A stretch of 64,000 nt of DNA from Prorocentrum cordatum (GCA_963575745.1 CAUYUJ010020281.1:363960-427959), one strand, 5' to 3'. Positions 21,435 to 33,892 are shown, counted from the stretch's first letter. Notes: generated from the letters alone by a model not told the origin. A program made the numbers and translations.

Positions 21435-22256
21435 ATGGATCGTGGATTGTTAGGCAGAGGTGGCGAGGAAGTAGAGATGAGGAGGGTGGTCTCTCAATCT
21501 AGCAGCGCAGCTTCGCGCAGCGGTCTGGAGACGCTGGGAGCGGCAAGCTTGGCCGATGAAGATTATCGCGTGCGGCGCACAGTGCCTGCTCTGGCTCTGG
21601 CAGCTGTTTCGTTGACAGTCGTAGTAGCGTTTGCGCTTGCAGCAGCGGTGTGGGGAGGCTCGGGAAGAAAACACGTCGTTGCTCTGCCTGCCACAGTGCG
21701 CATGCTGGGCACTTGTGGCGGTGCATCTGGGGAAGCAGCTGCGGCTGAGCGAGGGGGTGGGGAAAAATGTTTCTGCTTGTTCACTGGCCACTGCTTGGAC
21801 CTCTGGAATTGTGGGGAGAAGTCGGTTGAGCAGTGCCAGCGCGAGTCCTGCCAAGACAGGGTGGCCCTGGAGATTACGGAAACTGCAGCAACATTCTACA
21901 ACATGAAAGACCACCAGGACTTGCTGACAATACCCGTTTCTTACCACGAGACAATCGTATCGATGATAGCAGCGTGCCCGGGAGGAGAAGCGGAAGGTTT
22001 GCTCACTTCGCTCCTAGACGCTGGGCGGCGCGTATTCGTGGAAGCCGGCGTTGGTGGCCCGGGCACGGTCGAGGCAGAGATGCAGTGCGTGCACCTTCCC
22101 AGCACCATCTCCGTTCACTGGCTGCATGTCCACACCTTCATCGGAGAGGTTGGAAACGGCGAGGGTCTTCCAGCTCGGCCACCCGACGCTGTCTGTGCTC
22201 CTGTCAATCTGACCTCTGCGGAAGCCGCGCGGCATATGCTGGCACACGCAGCGTAA
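21435..22256 (+). CDS. Putative single-pass (type II) membrane protein, unknown function
   Basis: ATG 21435 to TAA 22254 gives 273 residues. A charged N-terminal segment of about 48 residues precedes one strongly hydrophobic helix, TVPALALAAVSLTVVVAFAL (about residues 49-73), with RVRR just before it, which predicts a cytoplasmic N terminus. The rest is likely lumenal or extracellular and carries a Cys cluster at residues 94, 112, 114, 120, 126, 134 and 139, plus one NLT glycosylation sequon near the C terminus, consistent with disulfide bonding. No catalytic motif or family was recognised. There are no introns, and composition differs from the neighbouring repeats. The frame opens ten codons earlier on a TTG codon, but this ATG is the natural start. 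Confidence 0.65.
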   Translation: MDRGLLGRGGEEVEMRRVVSQSSSAASRSGLETLGAASLADEDYRVRRTVPALALAAVSLTVVVAFALAAAVWGGSGRKHVVALPATVRMLGTCGGASGEAAAAERGGGEKCFCLFTGHCLDLWNCGEKSVEQCQRESCQDRVALEITETAATFYNMKDHQDLLTIPVSYHETIVSMIAACPGGEAEGLLTSLLDAGRRVFVEAGVGGPGTVEAEMQCVHLPSTISVHWLHVHTFIGEVGNGEGLPARPPDAVCAPVNLTSAEAARHMLAHAA

Positions 22257-22562
22257 ATGAGGTGTTCTGGGAAGTGGCTGGCTCAGCCGAGTCGTAGCGC
22301 ATAGATCCTGTAGTAATGCAGATTCACGTGCTGTAGGAGGTGCTGCGGTCCCCGCATCGCATCAGTGCCTGTATCATGTCGCGCTGCCGCGCACATCCGC
22401 CAATTCGCTTGGAGCACACAATGTATCAAAGCTGTGACGCAGCGTGGCTGCAGCATTGCATTGCGTATCGTGGCGTTGGCTGTATCTTTGTTTGGCAGGG
22501 CAGCTCGAGGGGGGGGAAGGAGGACGAGGATAGGGTGTAGGGAGGACGAGGATGGGGTCTTT

Positions 22563-23486
22563 GCAGGGGGTAGTGTACAGAAGGGTCCAAAGGGTCGCTG
22601 GGCTGAGGGGGGGCCATGTTCCTTCCTTGAGAAGTCCATGCAGGCCATTCTCAAAAGGCTCGAGTCCCTTGAGAAGCCCACCAGCACCAGCACGTCGAAG
22701 CCCCCATGGGCGGAGAAGGACGGCAATGACCAGAAAGAGCTCAAGGACAGGTTGACCGACTGGCAAAAGGCATCCCGTTTTGCGCTATGTGTTGATGACC
22801 AGAAGGCGGCCGACGAGATGGTGGAGAAGGTACAACATCATATCCAATGAACAAAACCATTTCACGTCCAAGTACATTCCATCTTCGCTCGCCTTGAGAA
22901 GGCCAAGGGGACGGCGGCGAAGCTCACCAAGTATGTTTCCACGACCAAGGAGGAAGTTGAGAAGGCTCAGCTTGAGCTCGAGAAGAAGATGCAGGATGCG
23001 GAGTCTGCATTGCAGCGGGCGCAGCGCCAAGCGCAGGTGTTGCAACAGGAGGCGAAGGAGGCTTACGCCAAAGGTATTGCCAGTGAAGGTGGTGGACCGA
23101 TGCTCAGGCTCGACGAGACCATCTTGGCAATCTCCAGTGAAGAGTTCAAAACTTGGTTCCAGCAGCAGAAGAGCGAAGGGCAGGATCACTTCGAGACGCT
23201 CCGCCATCTACTTGAGGCCCACGCGACTGCTGCGGCCAACGGTGCTCGGCCTCCTCCAGCTGTGCCAAGTGATGGCGAGGATGATGAGATGGACCTCGAT
23301 GACGCCGATGATGGCATAGACAAGCTCGGAAAGGCCACGACAAGAGTTGACGAAACCCAAAAGGCGGCAGCAGCAGCGAATGATGACGCGGCAAAGGCCA
23401 AGGCTGTCCACCATCTGCGAGCAGCCAAAGGTGTATTGGCAGAGCAGATTGTAGCCATGGCAGGAAAACGACCGAAGAGAGGGTAG
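22563..23486 (+). pseudogene. LINE ORF1-like coiled-coil protein with one in-frame stop
   Basis: One frame runs from about 22563 to TAG 23484 with a single TGA at 22848; sequence on both sides reads on sensibly, so it is one broken protein. The first part has SFLEKSMQAILKRLESLEK and a KELKDRLTDWQKASRF helix. After the stop a long heptad-rich coiled coil follows (LEKAKGTAAKLTKYVSTTK, then EEVEKAQLELEKKMQDAESA), then an acidic stretch DGEDDEMDLDDADDG and a basic end GKRPKRG. This order resembles the ORF1 proteins of dinoflagellate non-LTR retrotransposons. The ORF2 expected downstream is absent, so the copy is truncated as well as interrupted. Confidence 0.6.
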
Positions 23487-24317
23487 CCCCGAGTTCGACT
23501 TCTACTGCTACTGCATTGACATTTTTTTTGATGTGGTTCCCTTGGGCGATGAGCTCATCCATGATGTTGAAATAGCAGGTGATGTGCCGAGAGTTGATGC
23601 ACTTCTCACTCGTGAAGGCTTTCTTCACAATGAGACGGTCGACTGCGAATGGCCAGACTTTGGGTTTTGAGCTCCTGCGTTGAAGCCAGGTCAAACATGT
23701 CATGCTGCGCGGTTTGGCCCGATGTTCTTGGCGGTGCCTGAACAGTACTAGGGGCGTGCAGCTCCATCTTCATCAGTGACGGCGGCTCCCAGCATATCGA
23801 TTGCCGCGCGTGGTGGGCCATCCGCGTCGACAGGGGCTGCACCCTTGGATCCCGCGGTAGTGGAGACCCCGCAGTGGCAGGGGCTCCCACGAGACTTGGG
23901 TTCGCAAGAACCCTTGGATCCGTGGGAGGACCCCCGCTGTGGGGAAGCGCCAGAGGATCCTCGCAACGCCCCACATGCAGGCCCTTTTCTACCTGTGGAT
24001 CGCAGGCGCTTGGGGACGATCGGCTCGACGGACAGAGCGCGTTCTGTGGTCGCTTAGAGGAAGGGGGGGGGTTGGAACCCGATCCCCCACCCCCCAGGAT
24101 GGAGGGGGGGGAGGGGGGGTTCGACCCCCCCCCCTTTCCGTGACGGAGGGGAGGGGGGTTCGAACCACCCCCCTTTTTCCTCCTACTTTTCCTCTCTCCT
24201 TCTCCTCGGGCCAGCGCCTGCGTCGGCGGCGGCTGGTGGCGGCGGCGGCGGGGACGACGATTTCCGTTTGTGGGCCGGCGCCGGCGCCTGCGGCGGCGGG
24301 CGGCGGCGGCGGGGAGC
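23487..24317. other. No gene; G/C homopolymer-rich stretch
   Basis: 24055-24180 has alternating G-runs and C-runs with GGGTTCGA between them; a related G-run/C-run segment lies at 25110-25280 on the far side of the GGT tract. The long minus-strand open frame covering 23606-25165 is His/Thr/Pro-rich only because it reads the GGT tract, and I do not call it a gene. Confidence 0.5.
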
Positions 24318-25072
24318 GTCGACGAGGACGACGGTGGTGGTGGTGGTAGTGATGGGTTGTGGTGGTCGTGGTGGCGGTGGTGGTGGTTGTGGTGGTGGTG
24401 GTGTGTTGGTTTGTTGTGGTGGTGGTGGTTGTGGTGGTGGTGGTGGTGTGGTGGTGGTGTGGTGGTGGTTTGTGGTTGTGGTGGTGGTGGTGGTGGGTTG
24501 TAGTGGCGGTGATGGTGGTGGTGGTGGTGTGGTGGTGGTTTGTGGCGGTGGTGATGGTGGTGGTGGTGGTGGTTTGTTGTGGTGGTGGTGGTTGTGGTGG
24601 TGGTGGTGGTGGTGTGGTGGTGGTGGTGTCGTGGTGGTTTGTGGTTGTGGTGGTGGTGGTGGGTTGTGGTGGTGGTGGTGTGGTGGTGGTTTGTGGCGGT
24701 GGTGATGGTGGTGGTGGTTTGTGGTTGTGGTGGTGGCGGTGGTTTGAGTAGGTGGTGCTGGTGGTGGTGGTGGTGGTGGTGTGGTGGCTCGTGGTGGTGG
24801 TGGTGGGTTGTGCTGCTGGTAGTGGTGGTGGTTGTGGCGGTGGTGGTGGTGGCGTGGTAGATTGTGGTGGTGGTGGTGGTGGTGGTAGTGGTGGTGGTTT
24901 TTGTGGTGGTGGTGATGGTGAGTTGTGGTGGTGTTAGTGGTGGTGATGGTGGCTGTAGTGGTGGTGGTGGTGGTTGTGTGGTGGGTTGTTTGTGGTGGTG
25001 GTGGTGTGGGTTGAGACGGTAGTGGTGGTGGTGGTAGTTGTGGCGGTGGTGGTAGTGGTGGTTATCGTCGCT
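24318..25072 (+). repeat. (GGT)n trinucleotide tract, about 750 bp
   Basis: GGT/GTG triplets with scattered TTT, TTG and GAT interruptions. The strand is strongly G/T-biased and C-poor. It is flanked on both sides by GC-rich segments with GTCGTCGCTGCGTCCCCGCC-like and GGCGCCGGCGCC sequences. Confidence 0.95.
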
Positions 25073-26746
25073 GCGTCCCCGCCGTCGCTGAGCCCCTCCA
25101 CCCCTCGGCGCCAAGGGTGGGGGGGGGTTGTGAACCCCCCACTCCCTTGGGCTGCCTCTGGTCATCGTCGCTGCGTCCCCGCCGTCGGCGCTGCCGGCGG
25201 CCGCCGGCGCCGGCGCCGAGGGGTGTGGGGGGGTTTTGATCCCCCCCCACCCCTTCTGGGAGGGGGGGTTCGGGAGGGGTCATGTTAGCCAGCTCGAACG
25301 AGCCAGAGGGCTCCGTCCACTCCCACCCCCCCTCCTACAACGTAAGAAGCAAGTGCGTCGCGTCCGACGCCTGTCGCTCATCTTATGTCGTGGGCGGCTA
25401 GAGGTTCAGCGCGCGACATGAGCTGCGTCCTGTTCCTGCCGCGCGTTGAGCAACGTCGACGAGAAACAAGACCGCGCGCGATGTACGGCCGCGCCCCGCT
25501 CCGGCCTCTCATGTTGCATCGTCGGCGACAACATGTCCAGCACGCGAAGTGCGCCGCGTCTCATTCCAGCCGCGCGTGTTGCACCGCCAATCGCTTCGCT
25601 CTTGCCGCGCATGGAGGAGGAGGAGGAGGAGGAGGAGGAGGAGGAGGAGGAGGAGGAGGAGGAGGAGGAGGAGGAGGAGGGGAAGGAGAGAGGGAAGGAG
25701 TGAGAAATTGAGGGGGAAGAGGAGAGTGCCTCTTCGGAATTCGCGGGGCGTCCTGGGAGCTTTCTGGCATGCGCTTGAGGGCCTCTTGGATATATCTTCC
25801 GTTTTGGAGCATTGCCAACACAAATTGATGCTGACCTCACAATTCCTCAAACACCAAATGAAAATCAATATTTGTGTTGCCCCCCAGGACCTCCTGGACG
25901 CCTTTTTTTCTACCTGTTGTTGGTCCCCTGAGGCAGTTGCTGGAACCGCACTTGCTTGAAGCATTATGACTTGCCGCCCGCCCAGCTAGCTCCTCAACCC
26001 GACGGGCCGCAGCGTCGACGACAAGAAAGTCCATTTTGACGAGCAGGCGCCCCCGCGCTTTGTTCGCCGCGTCCCATTCCCGCTACGCGATTCGCAGCTC
26101 CGACGAGGAGAAAATACATGTTGGCAAGAAAAACGTCGACGCTGCGGTGTTTTTGGCAGGTAGGACGGGGGTCCCGCGTAGGGTTGGCCAGGCGTCCGCG
26201 CGCAATGTGCGCCGCGTCCCATCCCTGCTACATTTTTTCGCAGCGTCGACGACAAGAAAGTCCACGTTCACGAGAAACACATTGACTATGTTTTGTCTTC
26301 TGATGGGTAAGACGCGACCACCCGCTTAGGCTTAACCCAAACGGTGCCCATTCCGCCCCATTCCTGCTACACTTTTCACAACTCGACGACATGCAGGCGA
26401 GGAACAAATTGAGTTCGATTTTTTTTGTGACGGTTAGGGCGGCGGGTTTGCTATCGGCCGGCTAGGTGGGGATGCGGGGGTGTTCAGTCACAGGAAGTAA
26501 GGATGGGGTTTGGGGGGAGGGGGGGCCCTTTGGTTTTGACCGACGGCGCCGAGTGTTATTGGGGGGGAGGGGGGCGCCCCCCCGGTTCGAAACGCGCCGC
26601 CGAATGTTCCCAAGGCAAGCGCCCGTCAAACGGCTTCTTTAGGGTGGCATCGATTGTGTGTGTAACGGACGTGGCCCCTGCTGATATGTGCGTTCCTCTT
26701 CCTGAAGTCGGTCCAAACTCACCTGGCCTGGCTTTTCTTGAAGGTG
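25073..26746. other. No secure gene; includes (GGA)n at 25613-25680
   Basis: 25613-25680 is a pure GGA/GAG run. At 25390-26400 the motif GCGTCGACGACAAGAAAGTCC and CGCCGCGTCCCATTCC recur several times with 100-200 bp spacing (near 26010-26030, 26060-26080, 26210-26225 and 26240-26260), which suggests a degenerate tandem repeat. No domain was seen. Confidence 0.45.
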
Positions 26747-27957
26747 CCATGGCACGTGCTACACGATGGATCTTGCGACCCTATAGAAGCGATTCTGGAG
26801 ATTGCGACTGGCGATTATGGTGCGAGCCCTACGTCCAAGCCAAGTTGCGGAGGTGGCGTCAGGGCGGATGGGTTGCGGCTTTTGCTCAAGGCAGGTCATT
26901 GCACGAGATTGCCCACCACGTTTGCAACTGGGCGTGGGCGCGGTCGGCAGCGGCACGCAGGCCTGTTGTTGAATGCCACGGTTGGCCTAACAATCGGGAT
27001 GGCCACGATGCGTGGGAACGTGCTGTTGAGCGACATGTTTTTGTATTTCGCCATGTCAGAGGTGGGGTGCGAGTACTGCTGGGTGAACGGGTGCCTGGCA
27101 GCGCACCACCAGCAGGACGCGGCGACGAAGAGGCTCGCCATGAGCCGCGCCTGCCAGGCGCTGCGATTGAGCACGCAGCGGATGATTCAGTTTAAGATGG
27201 CGAAGCGCAAAAAGATCAACGAGTCTTTGGGGTCGGGCGGCTTGCCGCAGCGGCCGTTCCCCCCCCCCTCTGCGCCGTGCTGGGGTCAGGCGGGGTAGGA
27301 AACCAGCTGACAGGAGGAATATTTGGAGCTTCTTTTCTTGCGATGCCAGCACCTGTCCCTCTGGGTGCCATCCTGGACTGGGGGATGGGAGGTGTCAGGG
27401 GCCCTCGGCCGCTGCTTGGGCGGGCCAGGAGATTCGAGTTTTTGATCGAGCTCTCATCTCTCGGCGCGCAGGCTCACTGAGGATGAAGAGGCTCGGCGTC
27501 GCCTTCTGGCCCGCAGTGGCTGCGGGATCTGGGCCCCATGAAACATCTGCAGGCGCGCCGGCTGGGGGCCACTCGCCCATCCACTGGCGCGCGCTCGCCC
27601 CGGGTTGTTGCAGTCTGTTGCTGAGGCGCAAAGTCAAGTTATTGCTAGGCACGTGCGTGGCGCCATCCCTGGAGGAATGGTTTGGCCCCCCGTCTTTTTC
27701 TACCGCTCCCGGGGCGCCAGCGGGGGCGACTTGGGCCATGTGATGGGGCTCGGTTAGCTTCTTGGGAGCCTTTCGTTTCCTTGGATTCTAGGATGCGACG
27801 CCAAAGTGAGCCCGAAGACTGCTGGGCTGCTTGCCTGGTGATCAGAGCTGGGGGCGCCTGTTGTCGCGCCTACCTCGACAACTTGTGCTTCAGTGAAGGG
27901 CCATGTATTCGGTGACTTTATTTTGACTGCTGGGCTGTGCTCTTGCGCGGGCGAGGT
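26747..27957 (+). repeat. Segmental duplication, copy 1 (about 1.21 kb)
   Basis: Aligns with 27959-29115. The copies are highly similar over their length (for example both contain CTATAGAAGCGATTCTGGA and GTTGAATGCCACGGTTGGCC). Copy 1 has about 60 extra bp near 27325-27385. One plus frame stays open 26756-27195 in copy 1, but the same frame in copy 2 has a TAG at about 28066, and another frame shared by both copies reads QFKMAKRKKINESLG near 27190-27230 and 28400-28440. No protein family was recognised; it may be a gene fragment that was copied. Confidence 0.9.
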
Positions 27958-27958
27958 A

Positions 27959-29115
27959 CCATGGCACGTGCGACGCGAGCGATCTGGCGACCCTATAGAA
28001 GCGATTCTGGATATTGCGACTGGCGATTATGGTGCGAGCCCTACGTCCAAGCCAAGTTGCGGAGGTAGCGTCAGGGCGGATGGGTTGCAGCTTTTGCTCA
28101 AGGCAGGTCATTGCAGGAGATTGCCCACCACGTTTGCAACTGGGCGTGGGCGCGGTCGGCAGCGGCACGCAGGCCTGTTGTTGAATGCCACGGTTGGCCT
28201 AACAATCGGGATGGCCACGATGCGCGGGGACGTGCTGTTGGGCGACATGTTTTGTATTTCGCCATGTCAGAGGCGGGGTGCGAGTACTGCTGAGTGAACG
28301 GGTGCCTGGCAGCGCGCCACCGGCAGGACGCGGTGATGAAGAGGCTCGCCATGAGCCGCGTCTTCCAGGCGCTGCGATTGAGCATGCAGCGGATGATTCA
28401 GTTTAAGATGGCAAAGCGCAAAAAGATCAACGAATCGTTGGGGTCGGGCGGCTTGCCGCAGCGGCCGCGCCCCCCCCCCCCCCCCCCTCCTCTGCGGGCC
28501 GTGCTAGGGTCAGGCGGGGTAGGAAACCAGCTGACAGGAGGAATATTCGGTGTCAGGGGCCCTCGGCCACAGTTTGGGCGGGCCAGGAGATTCGAGTTTT
28601 TGATCGAGCTCTAATCTCTCGGCGCGCAGGCTCACTGAGGATGAAGAGGCTCGGCGTCGCCTTCTGGCCCGCAGTAGCTGCGGGATCTGGGCCCCTTGGA
28701 ACGTCTGCAGGCGCGCCGGCTGGGGGCCGCTCGCCCATCCACTGGCGCGCGCTCGCCCCGGGTTGTTGCAGTCTGTTGCTGAGGCGCAAAGTCGAGTTAT
28801 TGCTAGGCACGTGCGTGGCGCCATCCCTGGAGGAATGGTTTGGCCCCCCGTCTTTTTCTACCGCTCCCGGGGCGCCAGCGGGGGCAACTTGGGCCATGTG
28901 ATGGGGCTCGGTTAGCTTCTTGGGAGCCTTTCGTTTCCCTGGGGTCTAGGGTGCGACGCCAAAGTGAGCCCGAAGACTGCTGGGCTGCTTGCCTGGTGAT
29001 CAGAGCTGGGGGCGCCTGTTGTCGCGCCTGCCTCGACAACTTGTGCTGCGGGTAAGGGCCATGTATTCGATTACTTTATTTTGACTGCTGGGCTGTGCTC
29101 TTGCGCGGGTGAGGT
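27959..29115 (+). repeat. Segmental duplication, copy 2 (about 1.16 kb)
   Basis: Direct tandem partner of 26747-27957; the offset is 1212 bp at the left end and 1158 bp near 28898, which reflects the missing block of about 60 bp near 28545. It carries a run of about 19 C at 28470-28489 where copy 1 has 9 C. The end of copy 1 (GACTGCTGGGCTGTGCTC, then TTGCGCGGG) is repeated at 29083-29110, so the duplicated unit includes this end segment. Confidence 0.9.
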
Positions 29116-31185
29116 CATGGCCTTGCATGGGCCCCCAATCTCGCCCCACTCCCCCGCGGAAGTACACCTTCGATGGGGTCTCCCTGAACGTCCCGATCCA
29201 GGTTGGATGCGTCGGGGAACGATTCCCCGCGCAGAGGCCCGCGCGTTGTGATCGAGAGCCCGCTGAGTGCAACAGGTATTGGGGCGAAGGGGGCACGGGG
29301 GGCCTGAGCCTGGTCGCTGCGGGGATCAGTGGGGCGATCTTGCGGAGCTGCAGCTTTGCAGAAACGTTGATATCCAGGGGGGGGGGCTGGGGCAGTTCAT
29401 TGGCAGATCGAAAGGTTTTAAGGACTAAACAGTCTCTCTGGACACGATTGTCAAACATAACTTTGCTGTTGACGCTACGGCGCAGCTCAGGGCATGAAGG
29501 TCTTCGGCGTCGCCACTGCGGAAAGCAGTTCTGTGCGCGGGCGCCCGCCGCGGCGGGGCGAACGGGGGAGGGCGCCAGCGCCCTTGGCGGGCCCCGCCCA
29601 CGAAGCCCTTGGGCCCCAGCAAAGTAGTTTCGGTGCCCGGCGGGCGGGCGGCGGCATCGCGCGGAACGATTGCGCGCGTGGAGGTCGCAGTCCGTCCGGG
29701 GCGCGCCGCGTGCGTCAGGCGCGCCGCGTGCGCCAGGCGTGCCGCGCGCGGGCTCGCCAGCGGCGCGGGGCGCGCCAGGCGCGGCGGGGTCGCCAAGAGG
29801 GCCGAGTGAGATGCGCGCGGGCACGGCGCAGCCGCGCGCGCGCCGCGGGGCGGCGGACTGAAAGACGCCCCCGCGAAGGAGCACTGATTGTCACAACCGC
29901 GCCAGAGAAAGCCGATCAGTGGGGCCGCGCGACTATCCCTCCGCGAAATTTAAAGCGCGTTACCCCGCGCTGCGCTGGCGCCCCAGGACCCCGAAATTTC
30001 AATGCTGATGCTGGAACGCGCGACTGCGCATTTTCCGAGGGCGTCCGCGCGCCGCGCCGCGCGCGCAATTGAACAGTGAAATTGGGGGCGAGGGGGGGTC
30101 GGCAAAATTTCCTTTACGTTTCGCGGGGGTTGTAGGGCCTTTAGTGGGCCATTATGGATGATTGTGGCGGCGCATGTGGGCAGTTGGAGCCACCTTGAAG
30201 CGGTCTTTGGCGATGGCAGGAGATCTTGGGGGCGCCGTGAAGCGATGCCGTGGCATGTTGAAGGCAAAACATGTAACGTGCAATCATAATTGACGCCTTA
30301 TGTCCTTCTCTTCGTCTTGAGGGCTCCCTGAGTTTCAGGGCGATCTCAGGGCCATCTTCAGCAATATTGGACCTTTGGAACCCCGTTCGGGGCGAGAGGC
30401 GCCCCCCGCGGGTGTTTCCAATTCGCGTTCGAGGAGACAACGGCGACCGGCACGTGTCGCGGCATGTTCTGTGTGGTGACGTGCGGCGACACGCGATTGA
30501 TCGCAACGTGTTCATGTTACCCATGTGAGCGGGCTAGCTCGTTAGTTTTGCATTATTGTGCCTTACGCGCGTAGCGCATTCATTCGTATTTCATGTGTGC
30601 GATGCGCACGACAGCTTATACAGCGTATTCTGGTATCCGTGGTATGGCAATTCCCAGCGTGAGCCCTGACAGCCCTGTTTAATTCCGGCTACGACTATGT
30701 CACGGCTGTTTCAGAAACGCGATCGTGGCTTGCTTGGTGCTACCTTGTATGGAGCGATGCTAGCCGTAACGCCGAACGCGCCGCATGATACACAGTGAGA
30801 ATGTGTGGCCCACGGCTCTGCAATAAACAACTCTTGTTGTGGGTGATGTTGGTGCTGTCAGTGCGTTCTTTGCGAAGTACGGTGCGCAGAGCGAACCAGG
30901 AACGGTTTCCACGGTCGACGCTCTGTCTACACGCACTCTGTATGCAGTGCATACGATTTACAGTGTTTTCGGTGGGCCCAGCAAGCGATGTGTCCACAAT
31001 CTACGAAAACTGTCTTGACTGAGATCCGTAGTCAAGCGTGTGCCGTGTCCTTGTTTTGCTTGCGTGTGAAAAAATGTGGGTTGCCTGCACGGTCCCATAC
31101 TGGGGTTGTTGTCGTTTCGCGTGTCCCCACTTGCCCGTCCAGAAGCTCTGCCCAGGCGAGTTACTTTGATCAGGAACGTGTAGGC
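29116..31185. other. GC-rich then mixed DNA, no secure gene
   Basis: 29510-30080 is extremely GC-rich with CGCGC-type strings such as GCGCGCCGCG, and every frame is open by composition. 30100-31185 is ordinary unique sequence with only short open frames. Nothing was recognised. Confidence 0.45.
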
Positions 31186-31560
31186 GCGGGGCCCTCTTGG
31201 GGCACTCCCAGGGGCGTTTGGGACCGTCTTGGAGGTCATCTGGGCCCACCTGGGGGTTTTCTTTAGCGGTCTGAGGGCCAGTCCAGGGCTCCAGAAACCA
31301 CCCGGAAACGAGAGTGCAAGGAATCCAACACAATCAAGTGACATGAAGCAGTACATGTTATTCTGCCATTTCGGGTGCTTCCTCGGGACGTTCCCAGACC
31401 TCTTGGGGCAGTATTGGGGCCGCTTTGGCGCGTTTGGGAGGCATGCTGGAGACTGGATTGCCAGATCTTGGGGCATCTTGGAGGTCATCTGAGAATATCG
31501 GGGGCCATGTTGGAGACACCTTGCCCCATAAGTCGCCCAAGGATGACCCCCGAGATGCCC
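31185..31560 (+). repeat. CCTCTTGGGG module block (diverged)
   Basis: Modules such as CCCTCTTGGGGCACTCCCAG and GGAGGTCATCTGGGCC recur at 10-25 bp. It is more diverged than the blocks at 13, 19 and 34 kb. Confidence 0.6.
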
Positions 31561-32770
31561 ACGGAGTTCAAACACCTTAGATTTCCCAGTAACGCTTATC
31601 TTATGACAGAAAGGGGGAGTCCTGAATCACCCCCTATCACCGCTATCACTGCTGAGGCCCTCGTGGGACGCTTTTGAGGCGTTCTCGCGTCCGCATTTAA
31701 GCACGCCTGGCCCCAAACTTGGAGCTGCCTGCGGTTATCTTGGGGCCATGAAGAGGCTCCAGAAGTCGTTCGGAAGTGAACAGGTGAGGAGGCAGGCAAC
31801 ATTGTAGTACACGTGCTTTTCGATGAATCTGTCCTATCAGGGGTGTCCATGGGAGACCCTGTGACTACTCCGTCTTGGGGAAGTCTTGGAGCTTCTTAGG
31901 GTCATGATCAAAGCCGTCTTGAGCAATGTTCGGCCTACATTTCTCCATTTTGAAGCCAATGTTAGACTCTGAGGGGCATGTTTGAGCCGTCTGGGGCCTT
32001 CATCTGGTCGCCCCCCTTTGTCCAGATTCAGGGCAGTGGGCAGGGCGAGAGGTAACCCCATACCGCAGGGGAGAGGGGACTGGAGGAGGACGCGCCCTAC
32101 ATCAGCGGCGCCATGGGGCAGGCTGGGTTAGTCATGCGGATAATACGTGTTGTGTCGTGGTCTCGGCCCGTATTGGCAGATTACGCTGTACGGTGATCGT
32201 TGTTGACGGGCACGTATGGTTTGCATTATATCACTAAGCTTGTACTAGTTGTTTGCAGCATGTGCGAGACGCTTAGCCGATCTATCGCGGGGCGAACAGA
32301 TGAAGAATGCAGATGCGGTGCTGGTTAGTGCTTGCTGCGTATTCGCAGATATCGCTGTTCAGACGCATGTGTCGCATTCATGTGCCTTCATCACACAAGC
32401 ACTGCCGAATGTGCTGTGTATAGTCCGCTCGCATGGGGTGCGCAGGTTGTGCGCTGGGAGGGCCATCGAGCATGGTATGTGGTGCACCAGTACTCCCAAT
32501 GCACGCCATGCTTATTGCATTCAAGGTGCGCGCGTTGCGCGAGTTCATTTTCCTGGAACGAAAGGGGCTATCCATTTTCAAAGTATGTGGACCCCATGGG
32601 GCTCAATTTTCCATTCACGACGTCTGACGTCGACGACCTTGTCACACTTTGTAAAGCTATCCTGGCTGCCGTCATGCTCCTGTTGATGGTTGTTGTGCCG
32701 AAAATGGCCCCTTGCGATCAATGAGACGAGACGGCCAGTACATGCGTGATGCGAGTCGACGGCTTCTTAT
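31560..32770. other. Unique sequence with weak overlapping open frames
   Basis: At 32249-32724 two plus frames are open over the same bases; the one ending in a hydrophobic helix (LCKAILAAVMLLLMVVV) reads more like protein, but it has no assignable start and no family. It could be an exon of a membrane protein. Confidence 0.3.
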
Positions 32771-33175
32771 GCCCCCCTCCCCACTCCCTCCGCAACATCC
32801 TCGTCGCACCACGCGTTCGGCATGCGGCTTTGTTCTGACCAGAAGCCGCTCGCCTGCCTCCTCCCTCCCTTTCCTCCCTCTTCCCTCCTCCGCTCTCCGT
32901 GCTCCCTCCCCTTCCGTCTTCCTCCCTCTCCTCCTCTTCCTCCTCATCCTCTCCCCCACCTCCTCACTCCTCTCATCCCCCAGCTCCCGCTCCGACTCCA
33001 GCTTTCACTTCACCTCCTCCTCCGACTTCAGCTCCGAACTCATATCCGACTCCGGCTCCAACTCCGTCTTCGACACCGACGCCGACTCTTTTCCGACGCA
33101 AGCCCGGGTTCCGAATCCAGTTCAGTTTCTAGCTTCAGCTCCAACACCTGCCTCGATTCCACTACTGATTTAGGC
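32770..33175 (+). repeat. Pyrimidine-rich tract: CTCC runs then CTCCGACTCCAGC-type hexamers
   Basis: 32860-32990 is CTC/TCC-rich. 32985-33150 reiterates 6-bp modules of the form CTCCGA/CTCCAG/CTTCAG. All open frames over it are Ser/Pro-rich low complexity. Confidence 0.8.
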
Positions 33176-33299
33176 GCGTCGACGTGCTGCAGTAATCAAC
33201 ATCGGCAGGCGGGTCGACGTACCATTGAAACCAACATGCACAAGTGTCTTTCGTTGGACCGCGAGACCTTTCCACATCAGGCCATTGGGGTCTAACGGT

Positions 33300-33890
33300 T
33301 CTGTTTGCATAGGTCAACCGACTGGTATCACAACAAATCCATCGATCAATTTATTTGAACATTCGATATCATTATCTATCGGTCTCACCATGTTTCGAGT
33401 GATGTGGAGGTCGGGGGATTGAGATCATGTTTGATTTGCATTGGGCGCGCAACTCATTTTATGATTGGGCACAAATCGGGACATCAACCTCGATGCATAC
33501 ATCCATACACAGTACCTGCATCCGTCTATTCATTTAATCCTTTTGTGCATACATATATCATTCATCTATAAATGTCAGCCCCTCCATCTACATAGCTATA
33601 TGTCCCAGTGCGCCCCCATCTATCTCAATCGATATGTGTATATATACATGTACGTATGAACTGAACTCCTATATATACACACCTGTGTCTAGATATATGA
33701 ACATCTACATGACTATACATCGCCCAGGCAGCAATCGCGATTATTTCATCGAGCAACCGTCGGAACCATCATTCATCGGGACAACCGTCTCAGTCGAGCA
33801 ACCTCTATTTGTCTTACTATCTATCGGTATCTCTCGATCCCAATGCCCATCTACCAGTCATACCATCAATCTTCTTGCCGATCTCACAAT
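33300..33890. other. AT-richer interval with CATC/TATC-type simple sequence
   Basis: Composition drops well below the window average in GC, with strings such as ATACATCCATACACAGTACC and TATATACATGTACG. No gene was seen. Confidence 0.5.
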
Positions 33891-33892
33891 CT

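Noticed and set aside
24140-24165. GGGTTCGAACC considered as a tRNA B box
   Set aside because: No A box or cloverleaf can be formed around it; it lies in G-run/C-run simple sequence.
23606-25165. 519-codon minus-strand open frame rich in His, Thr and Pro
   Set aside because: It reads the complement of the GGT tract; all frames over a 750-bp triplet repeat are open, and the sequence has no domain outside the repeat.
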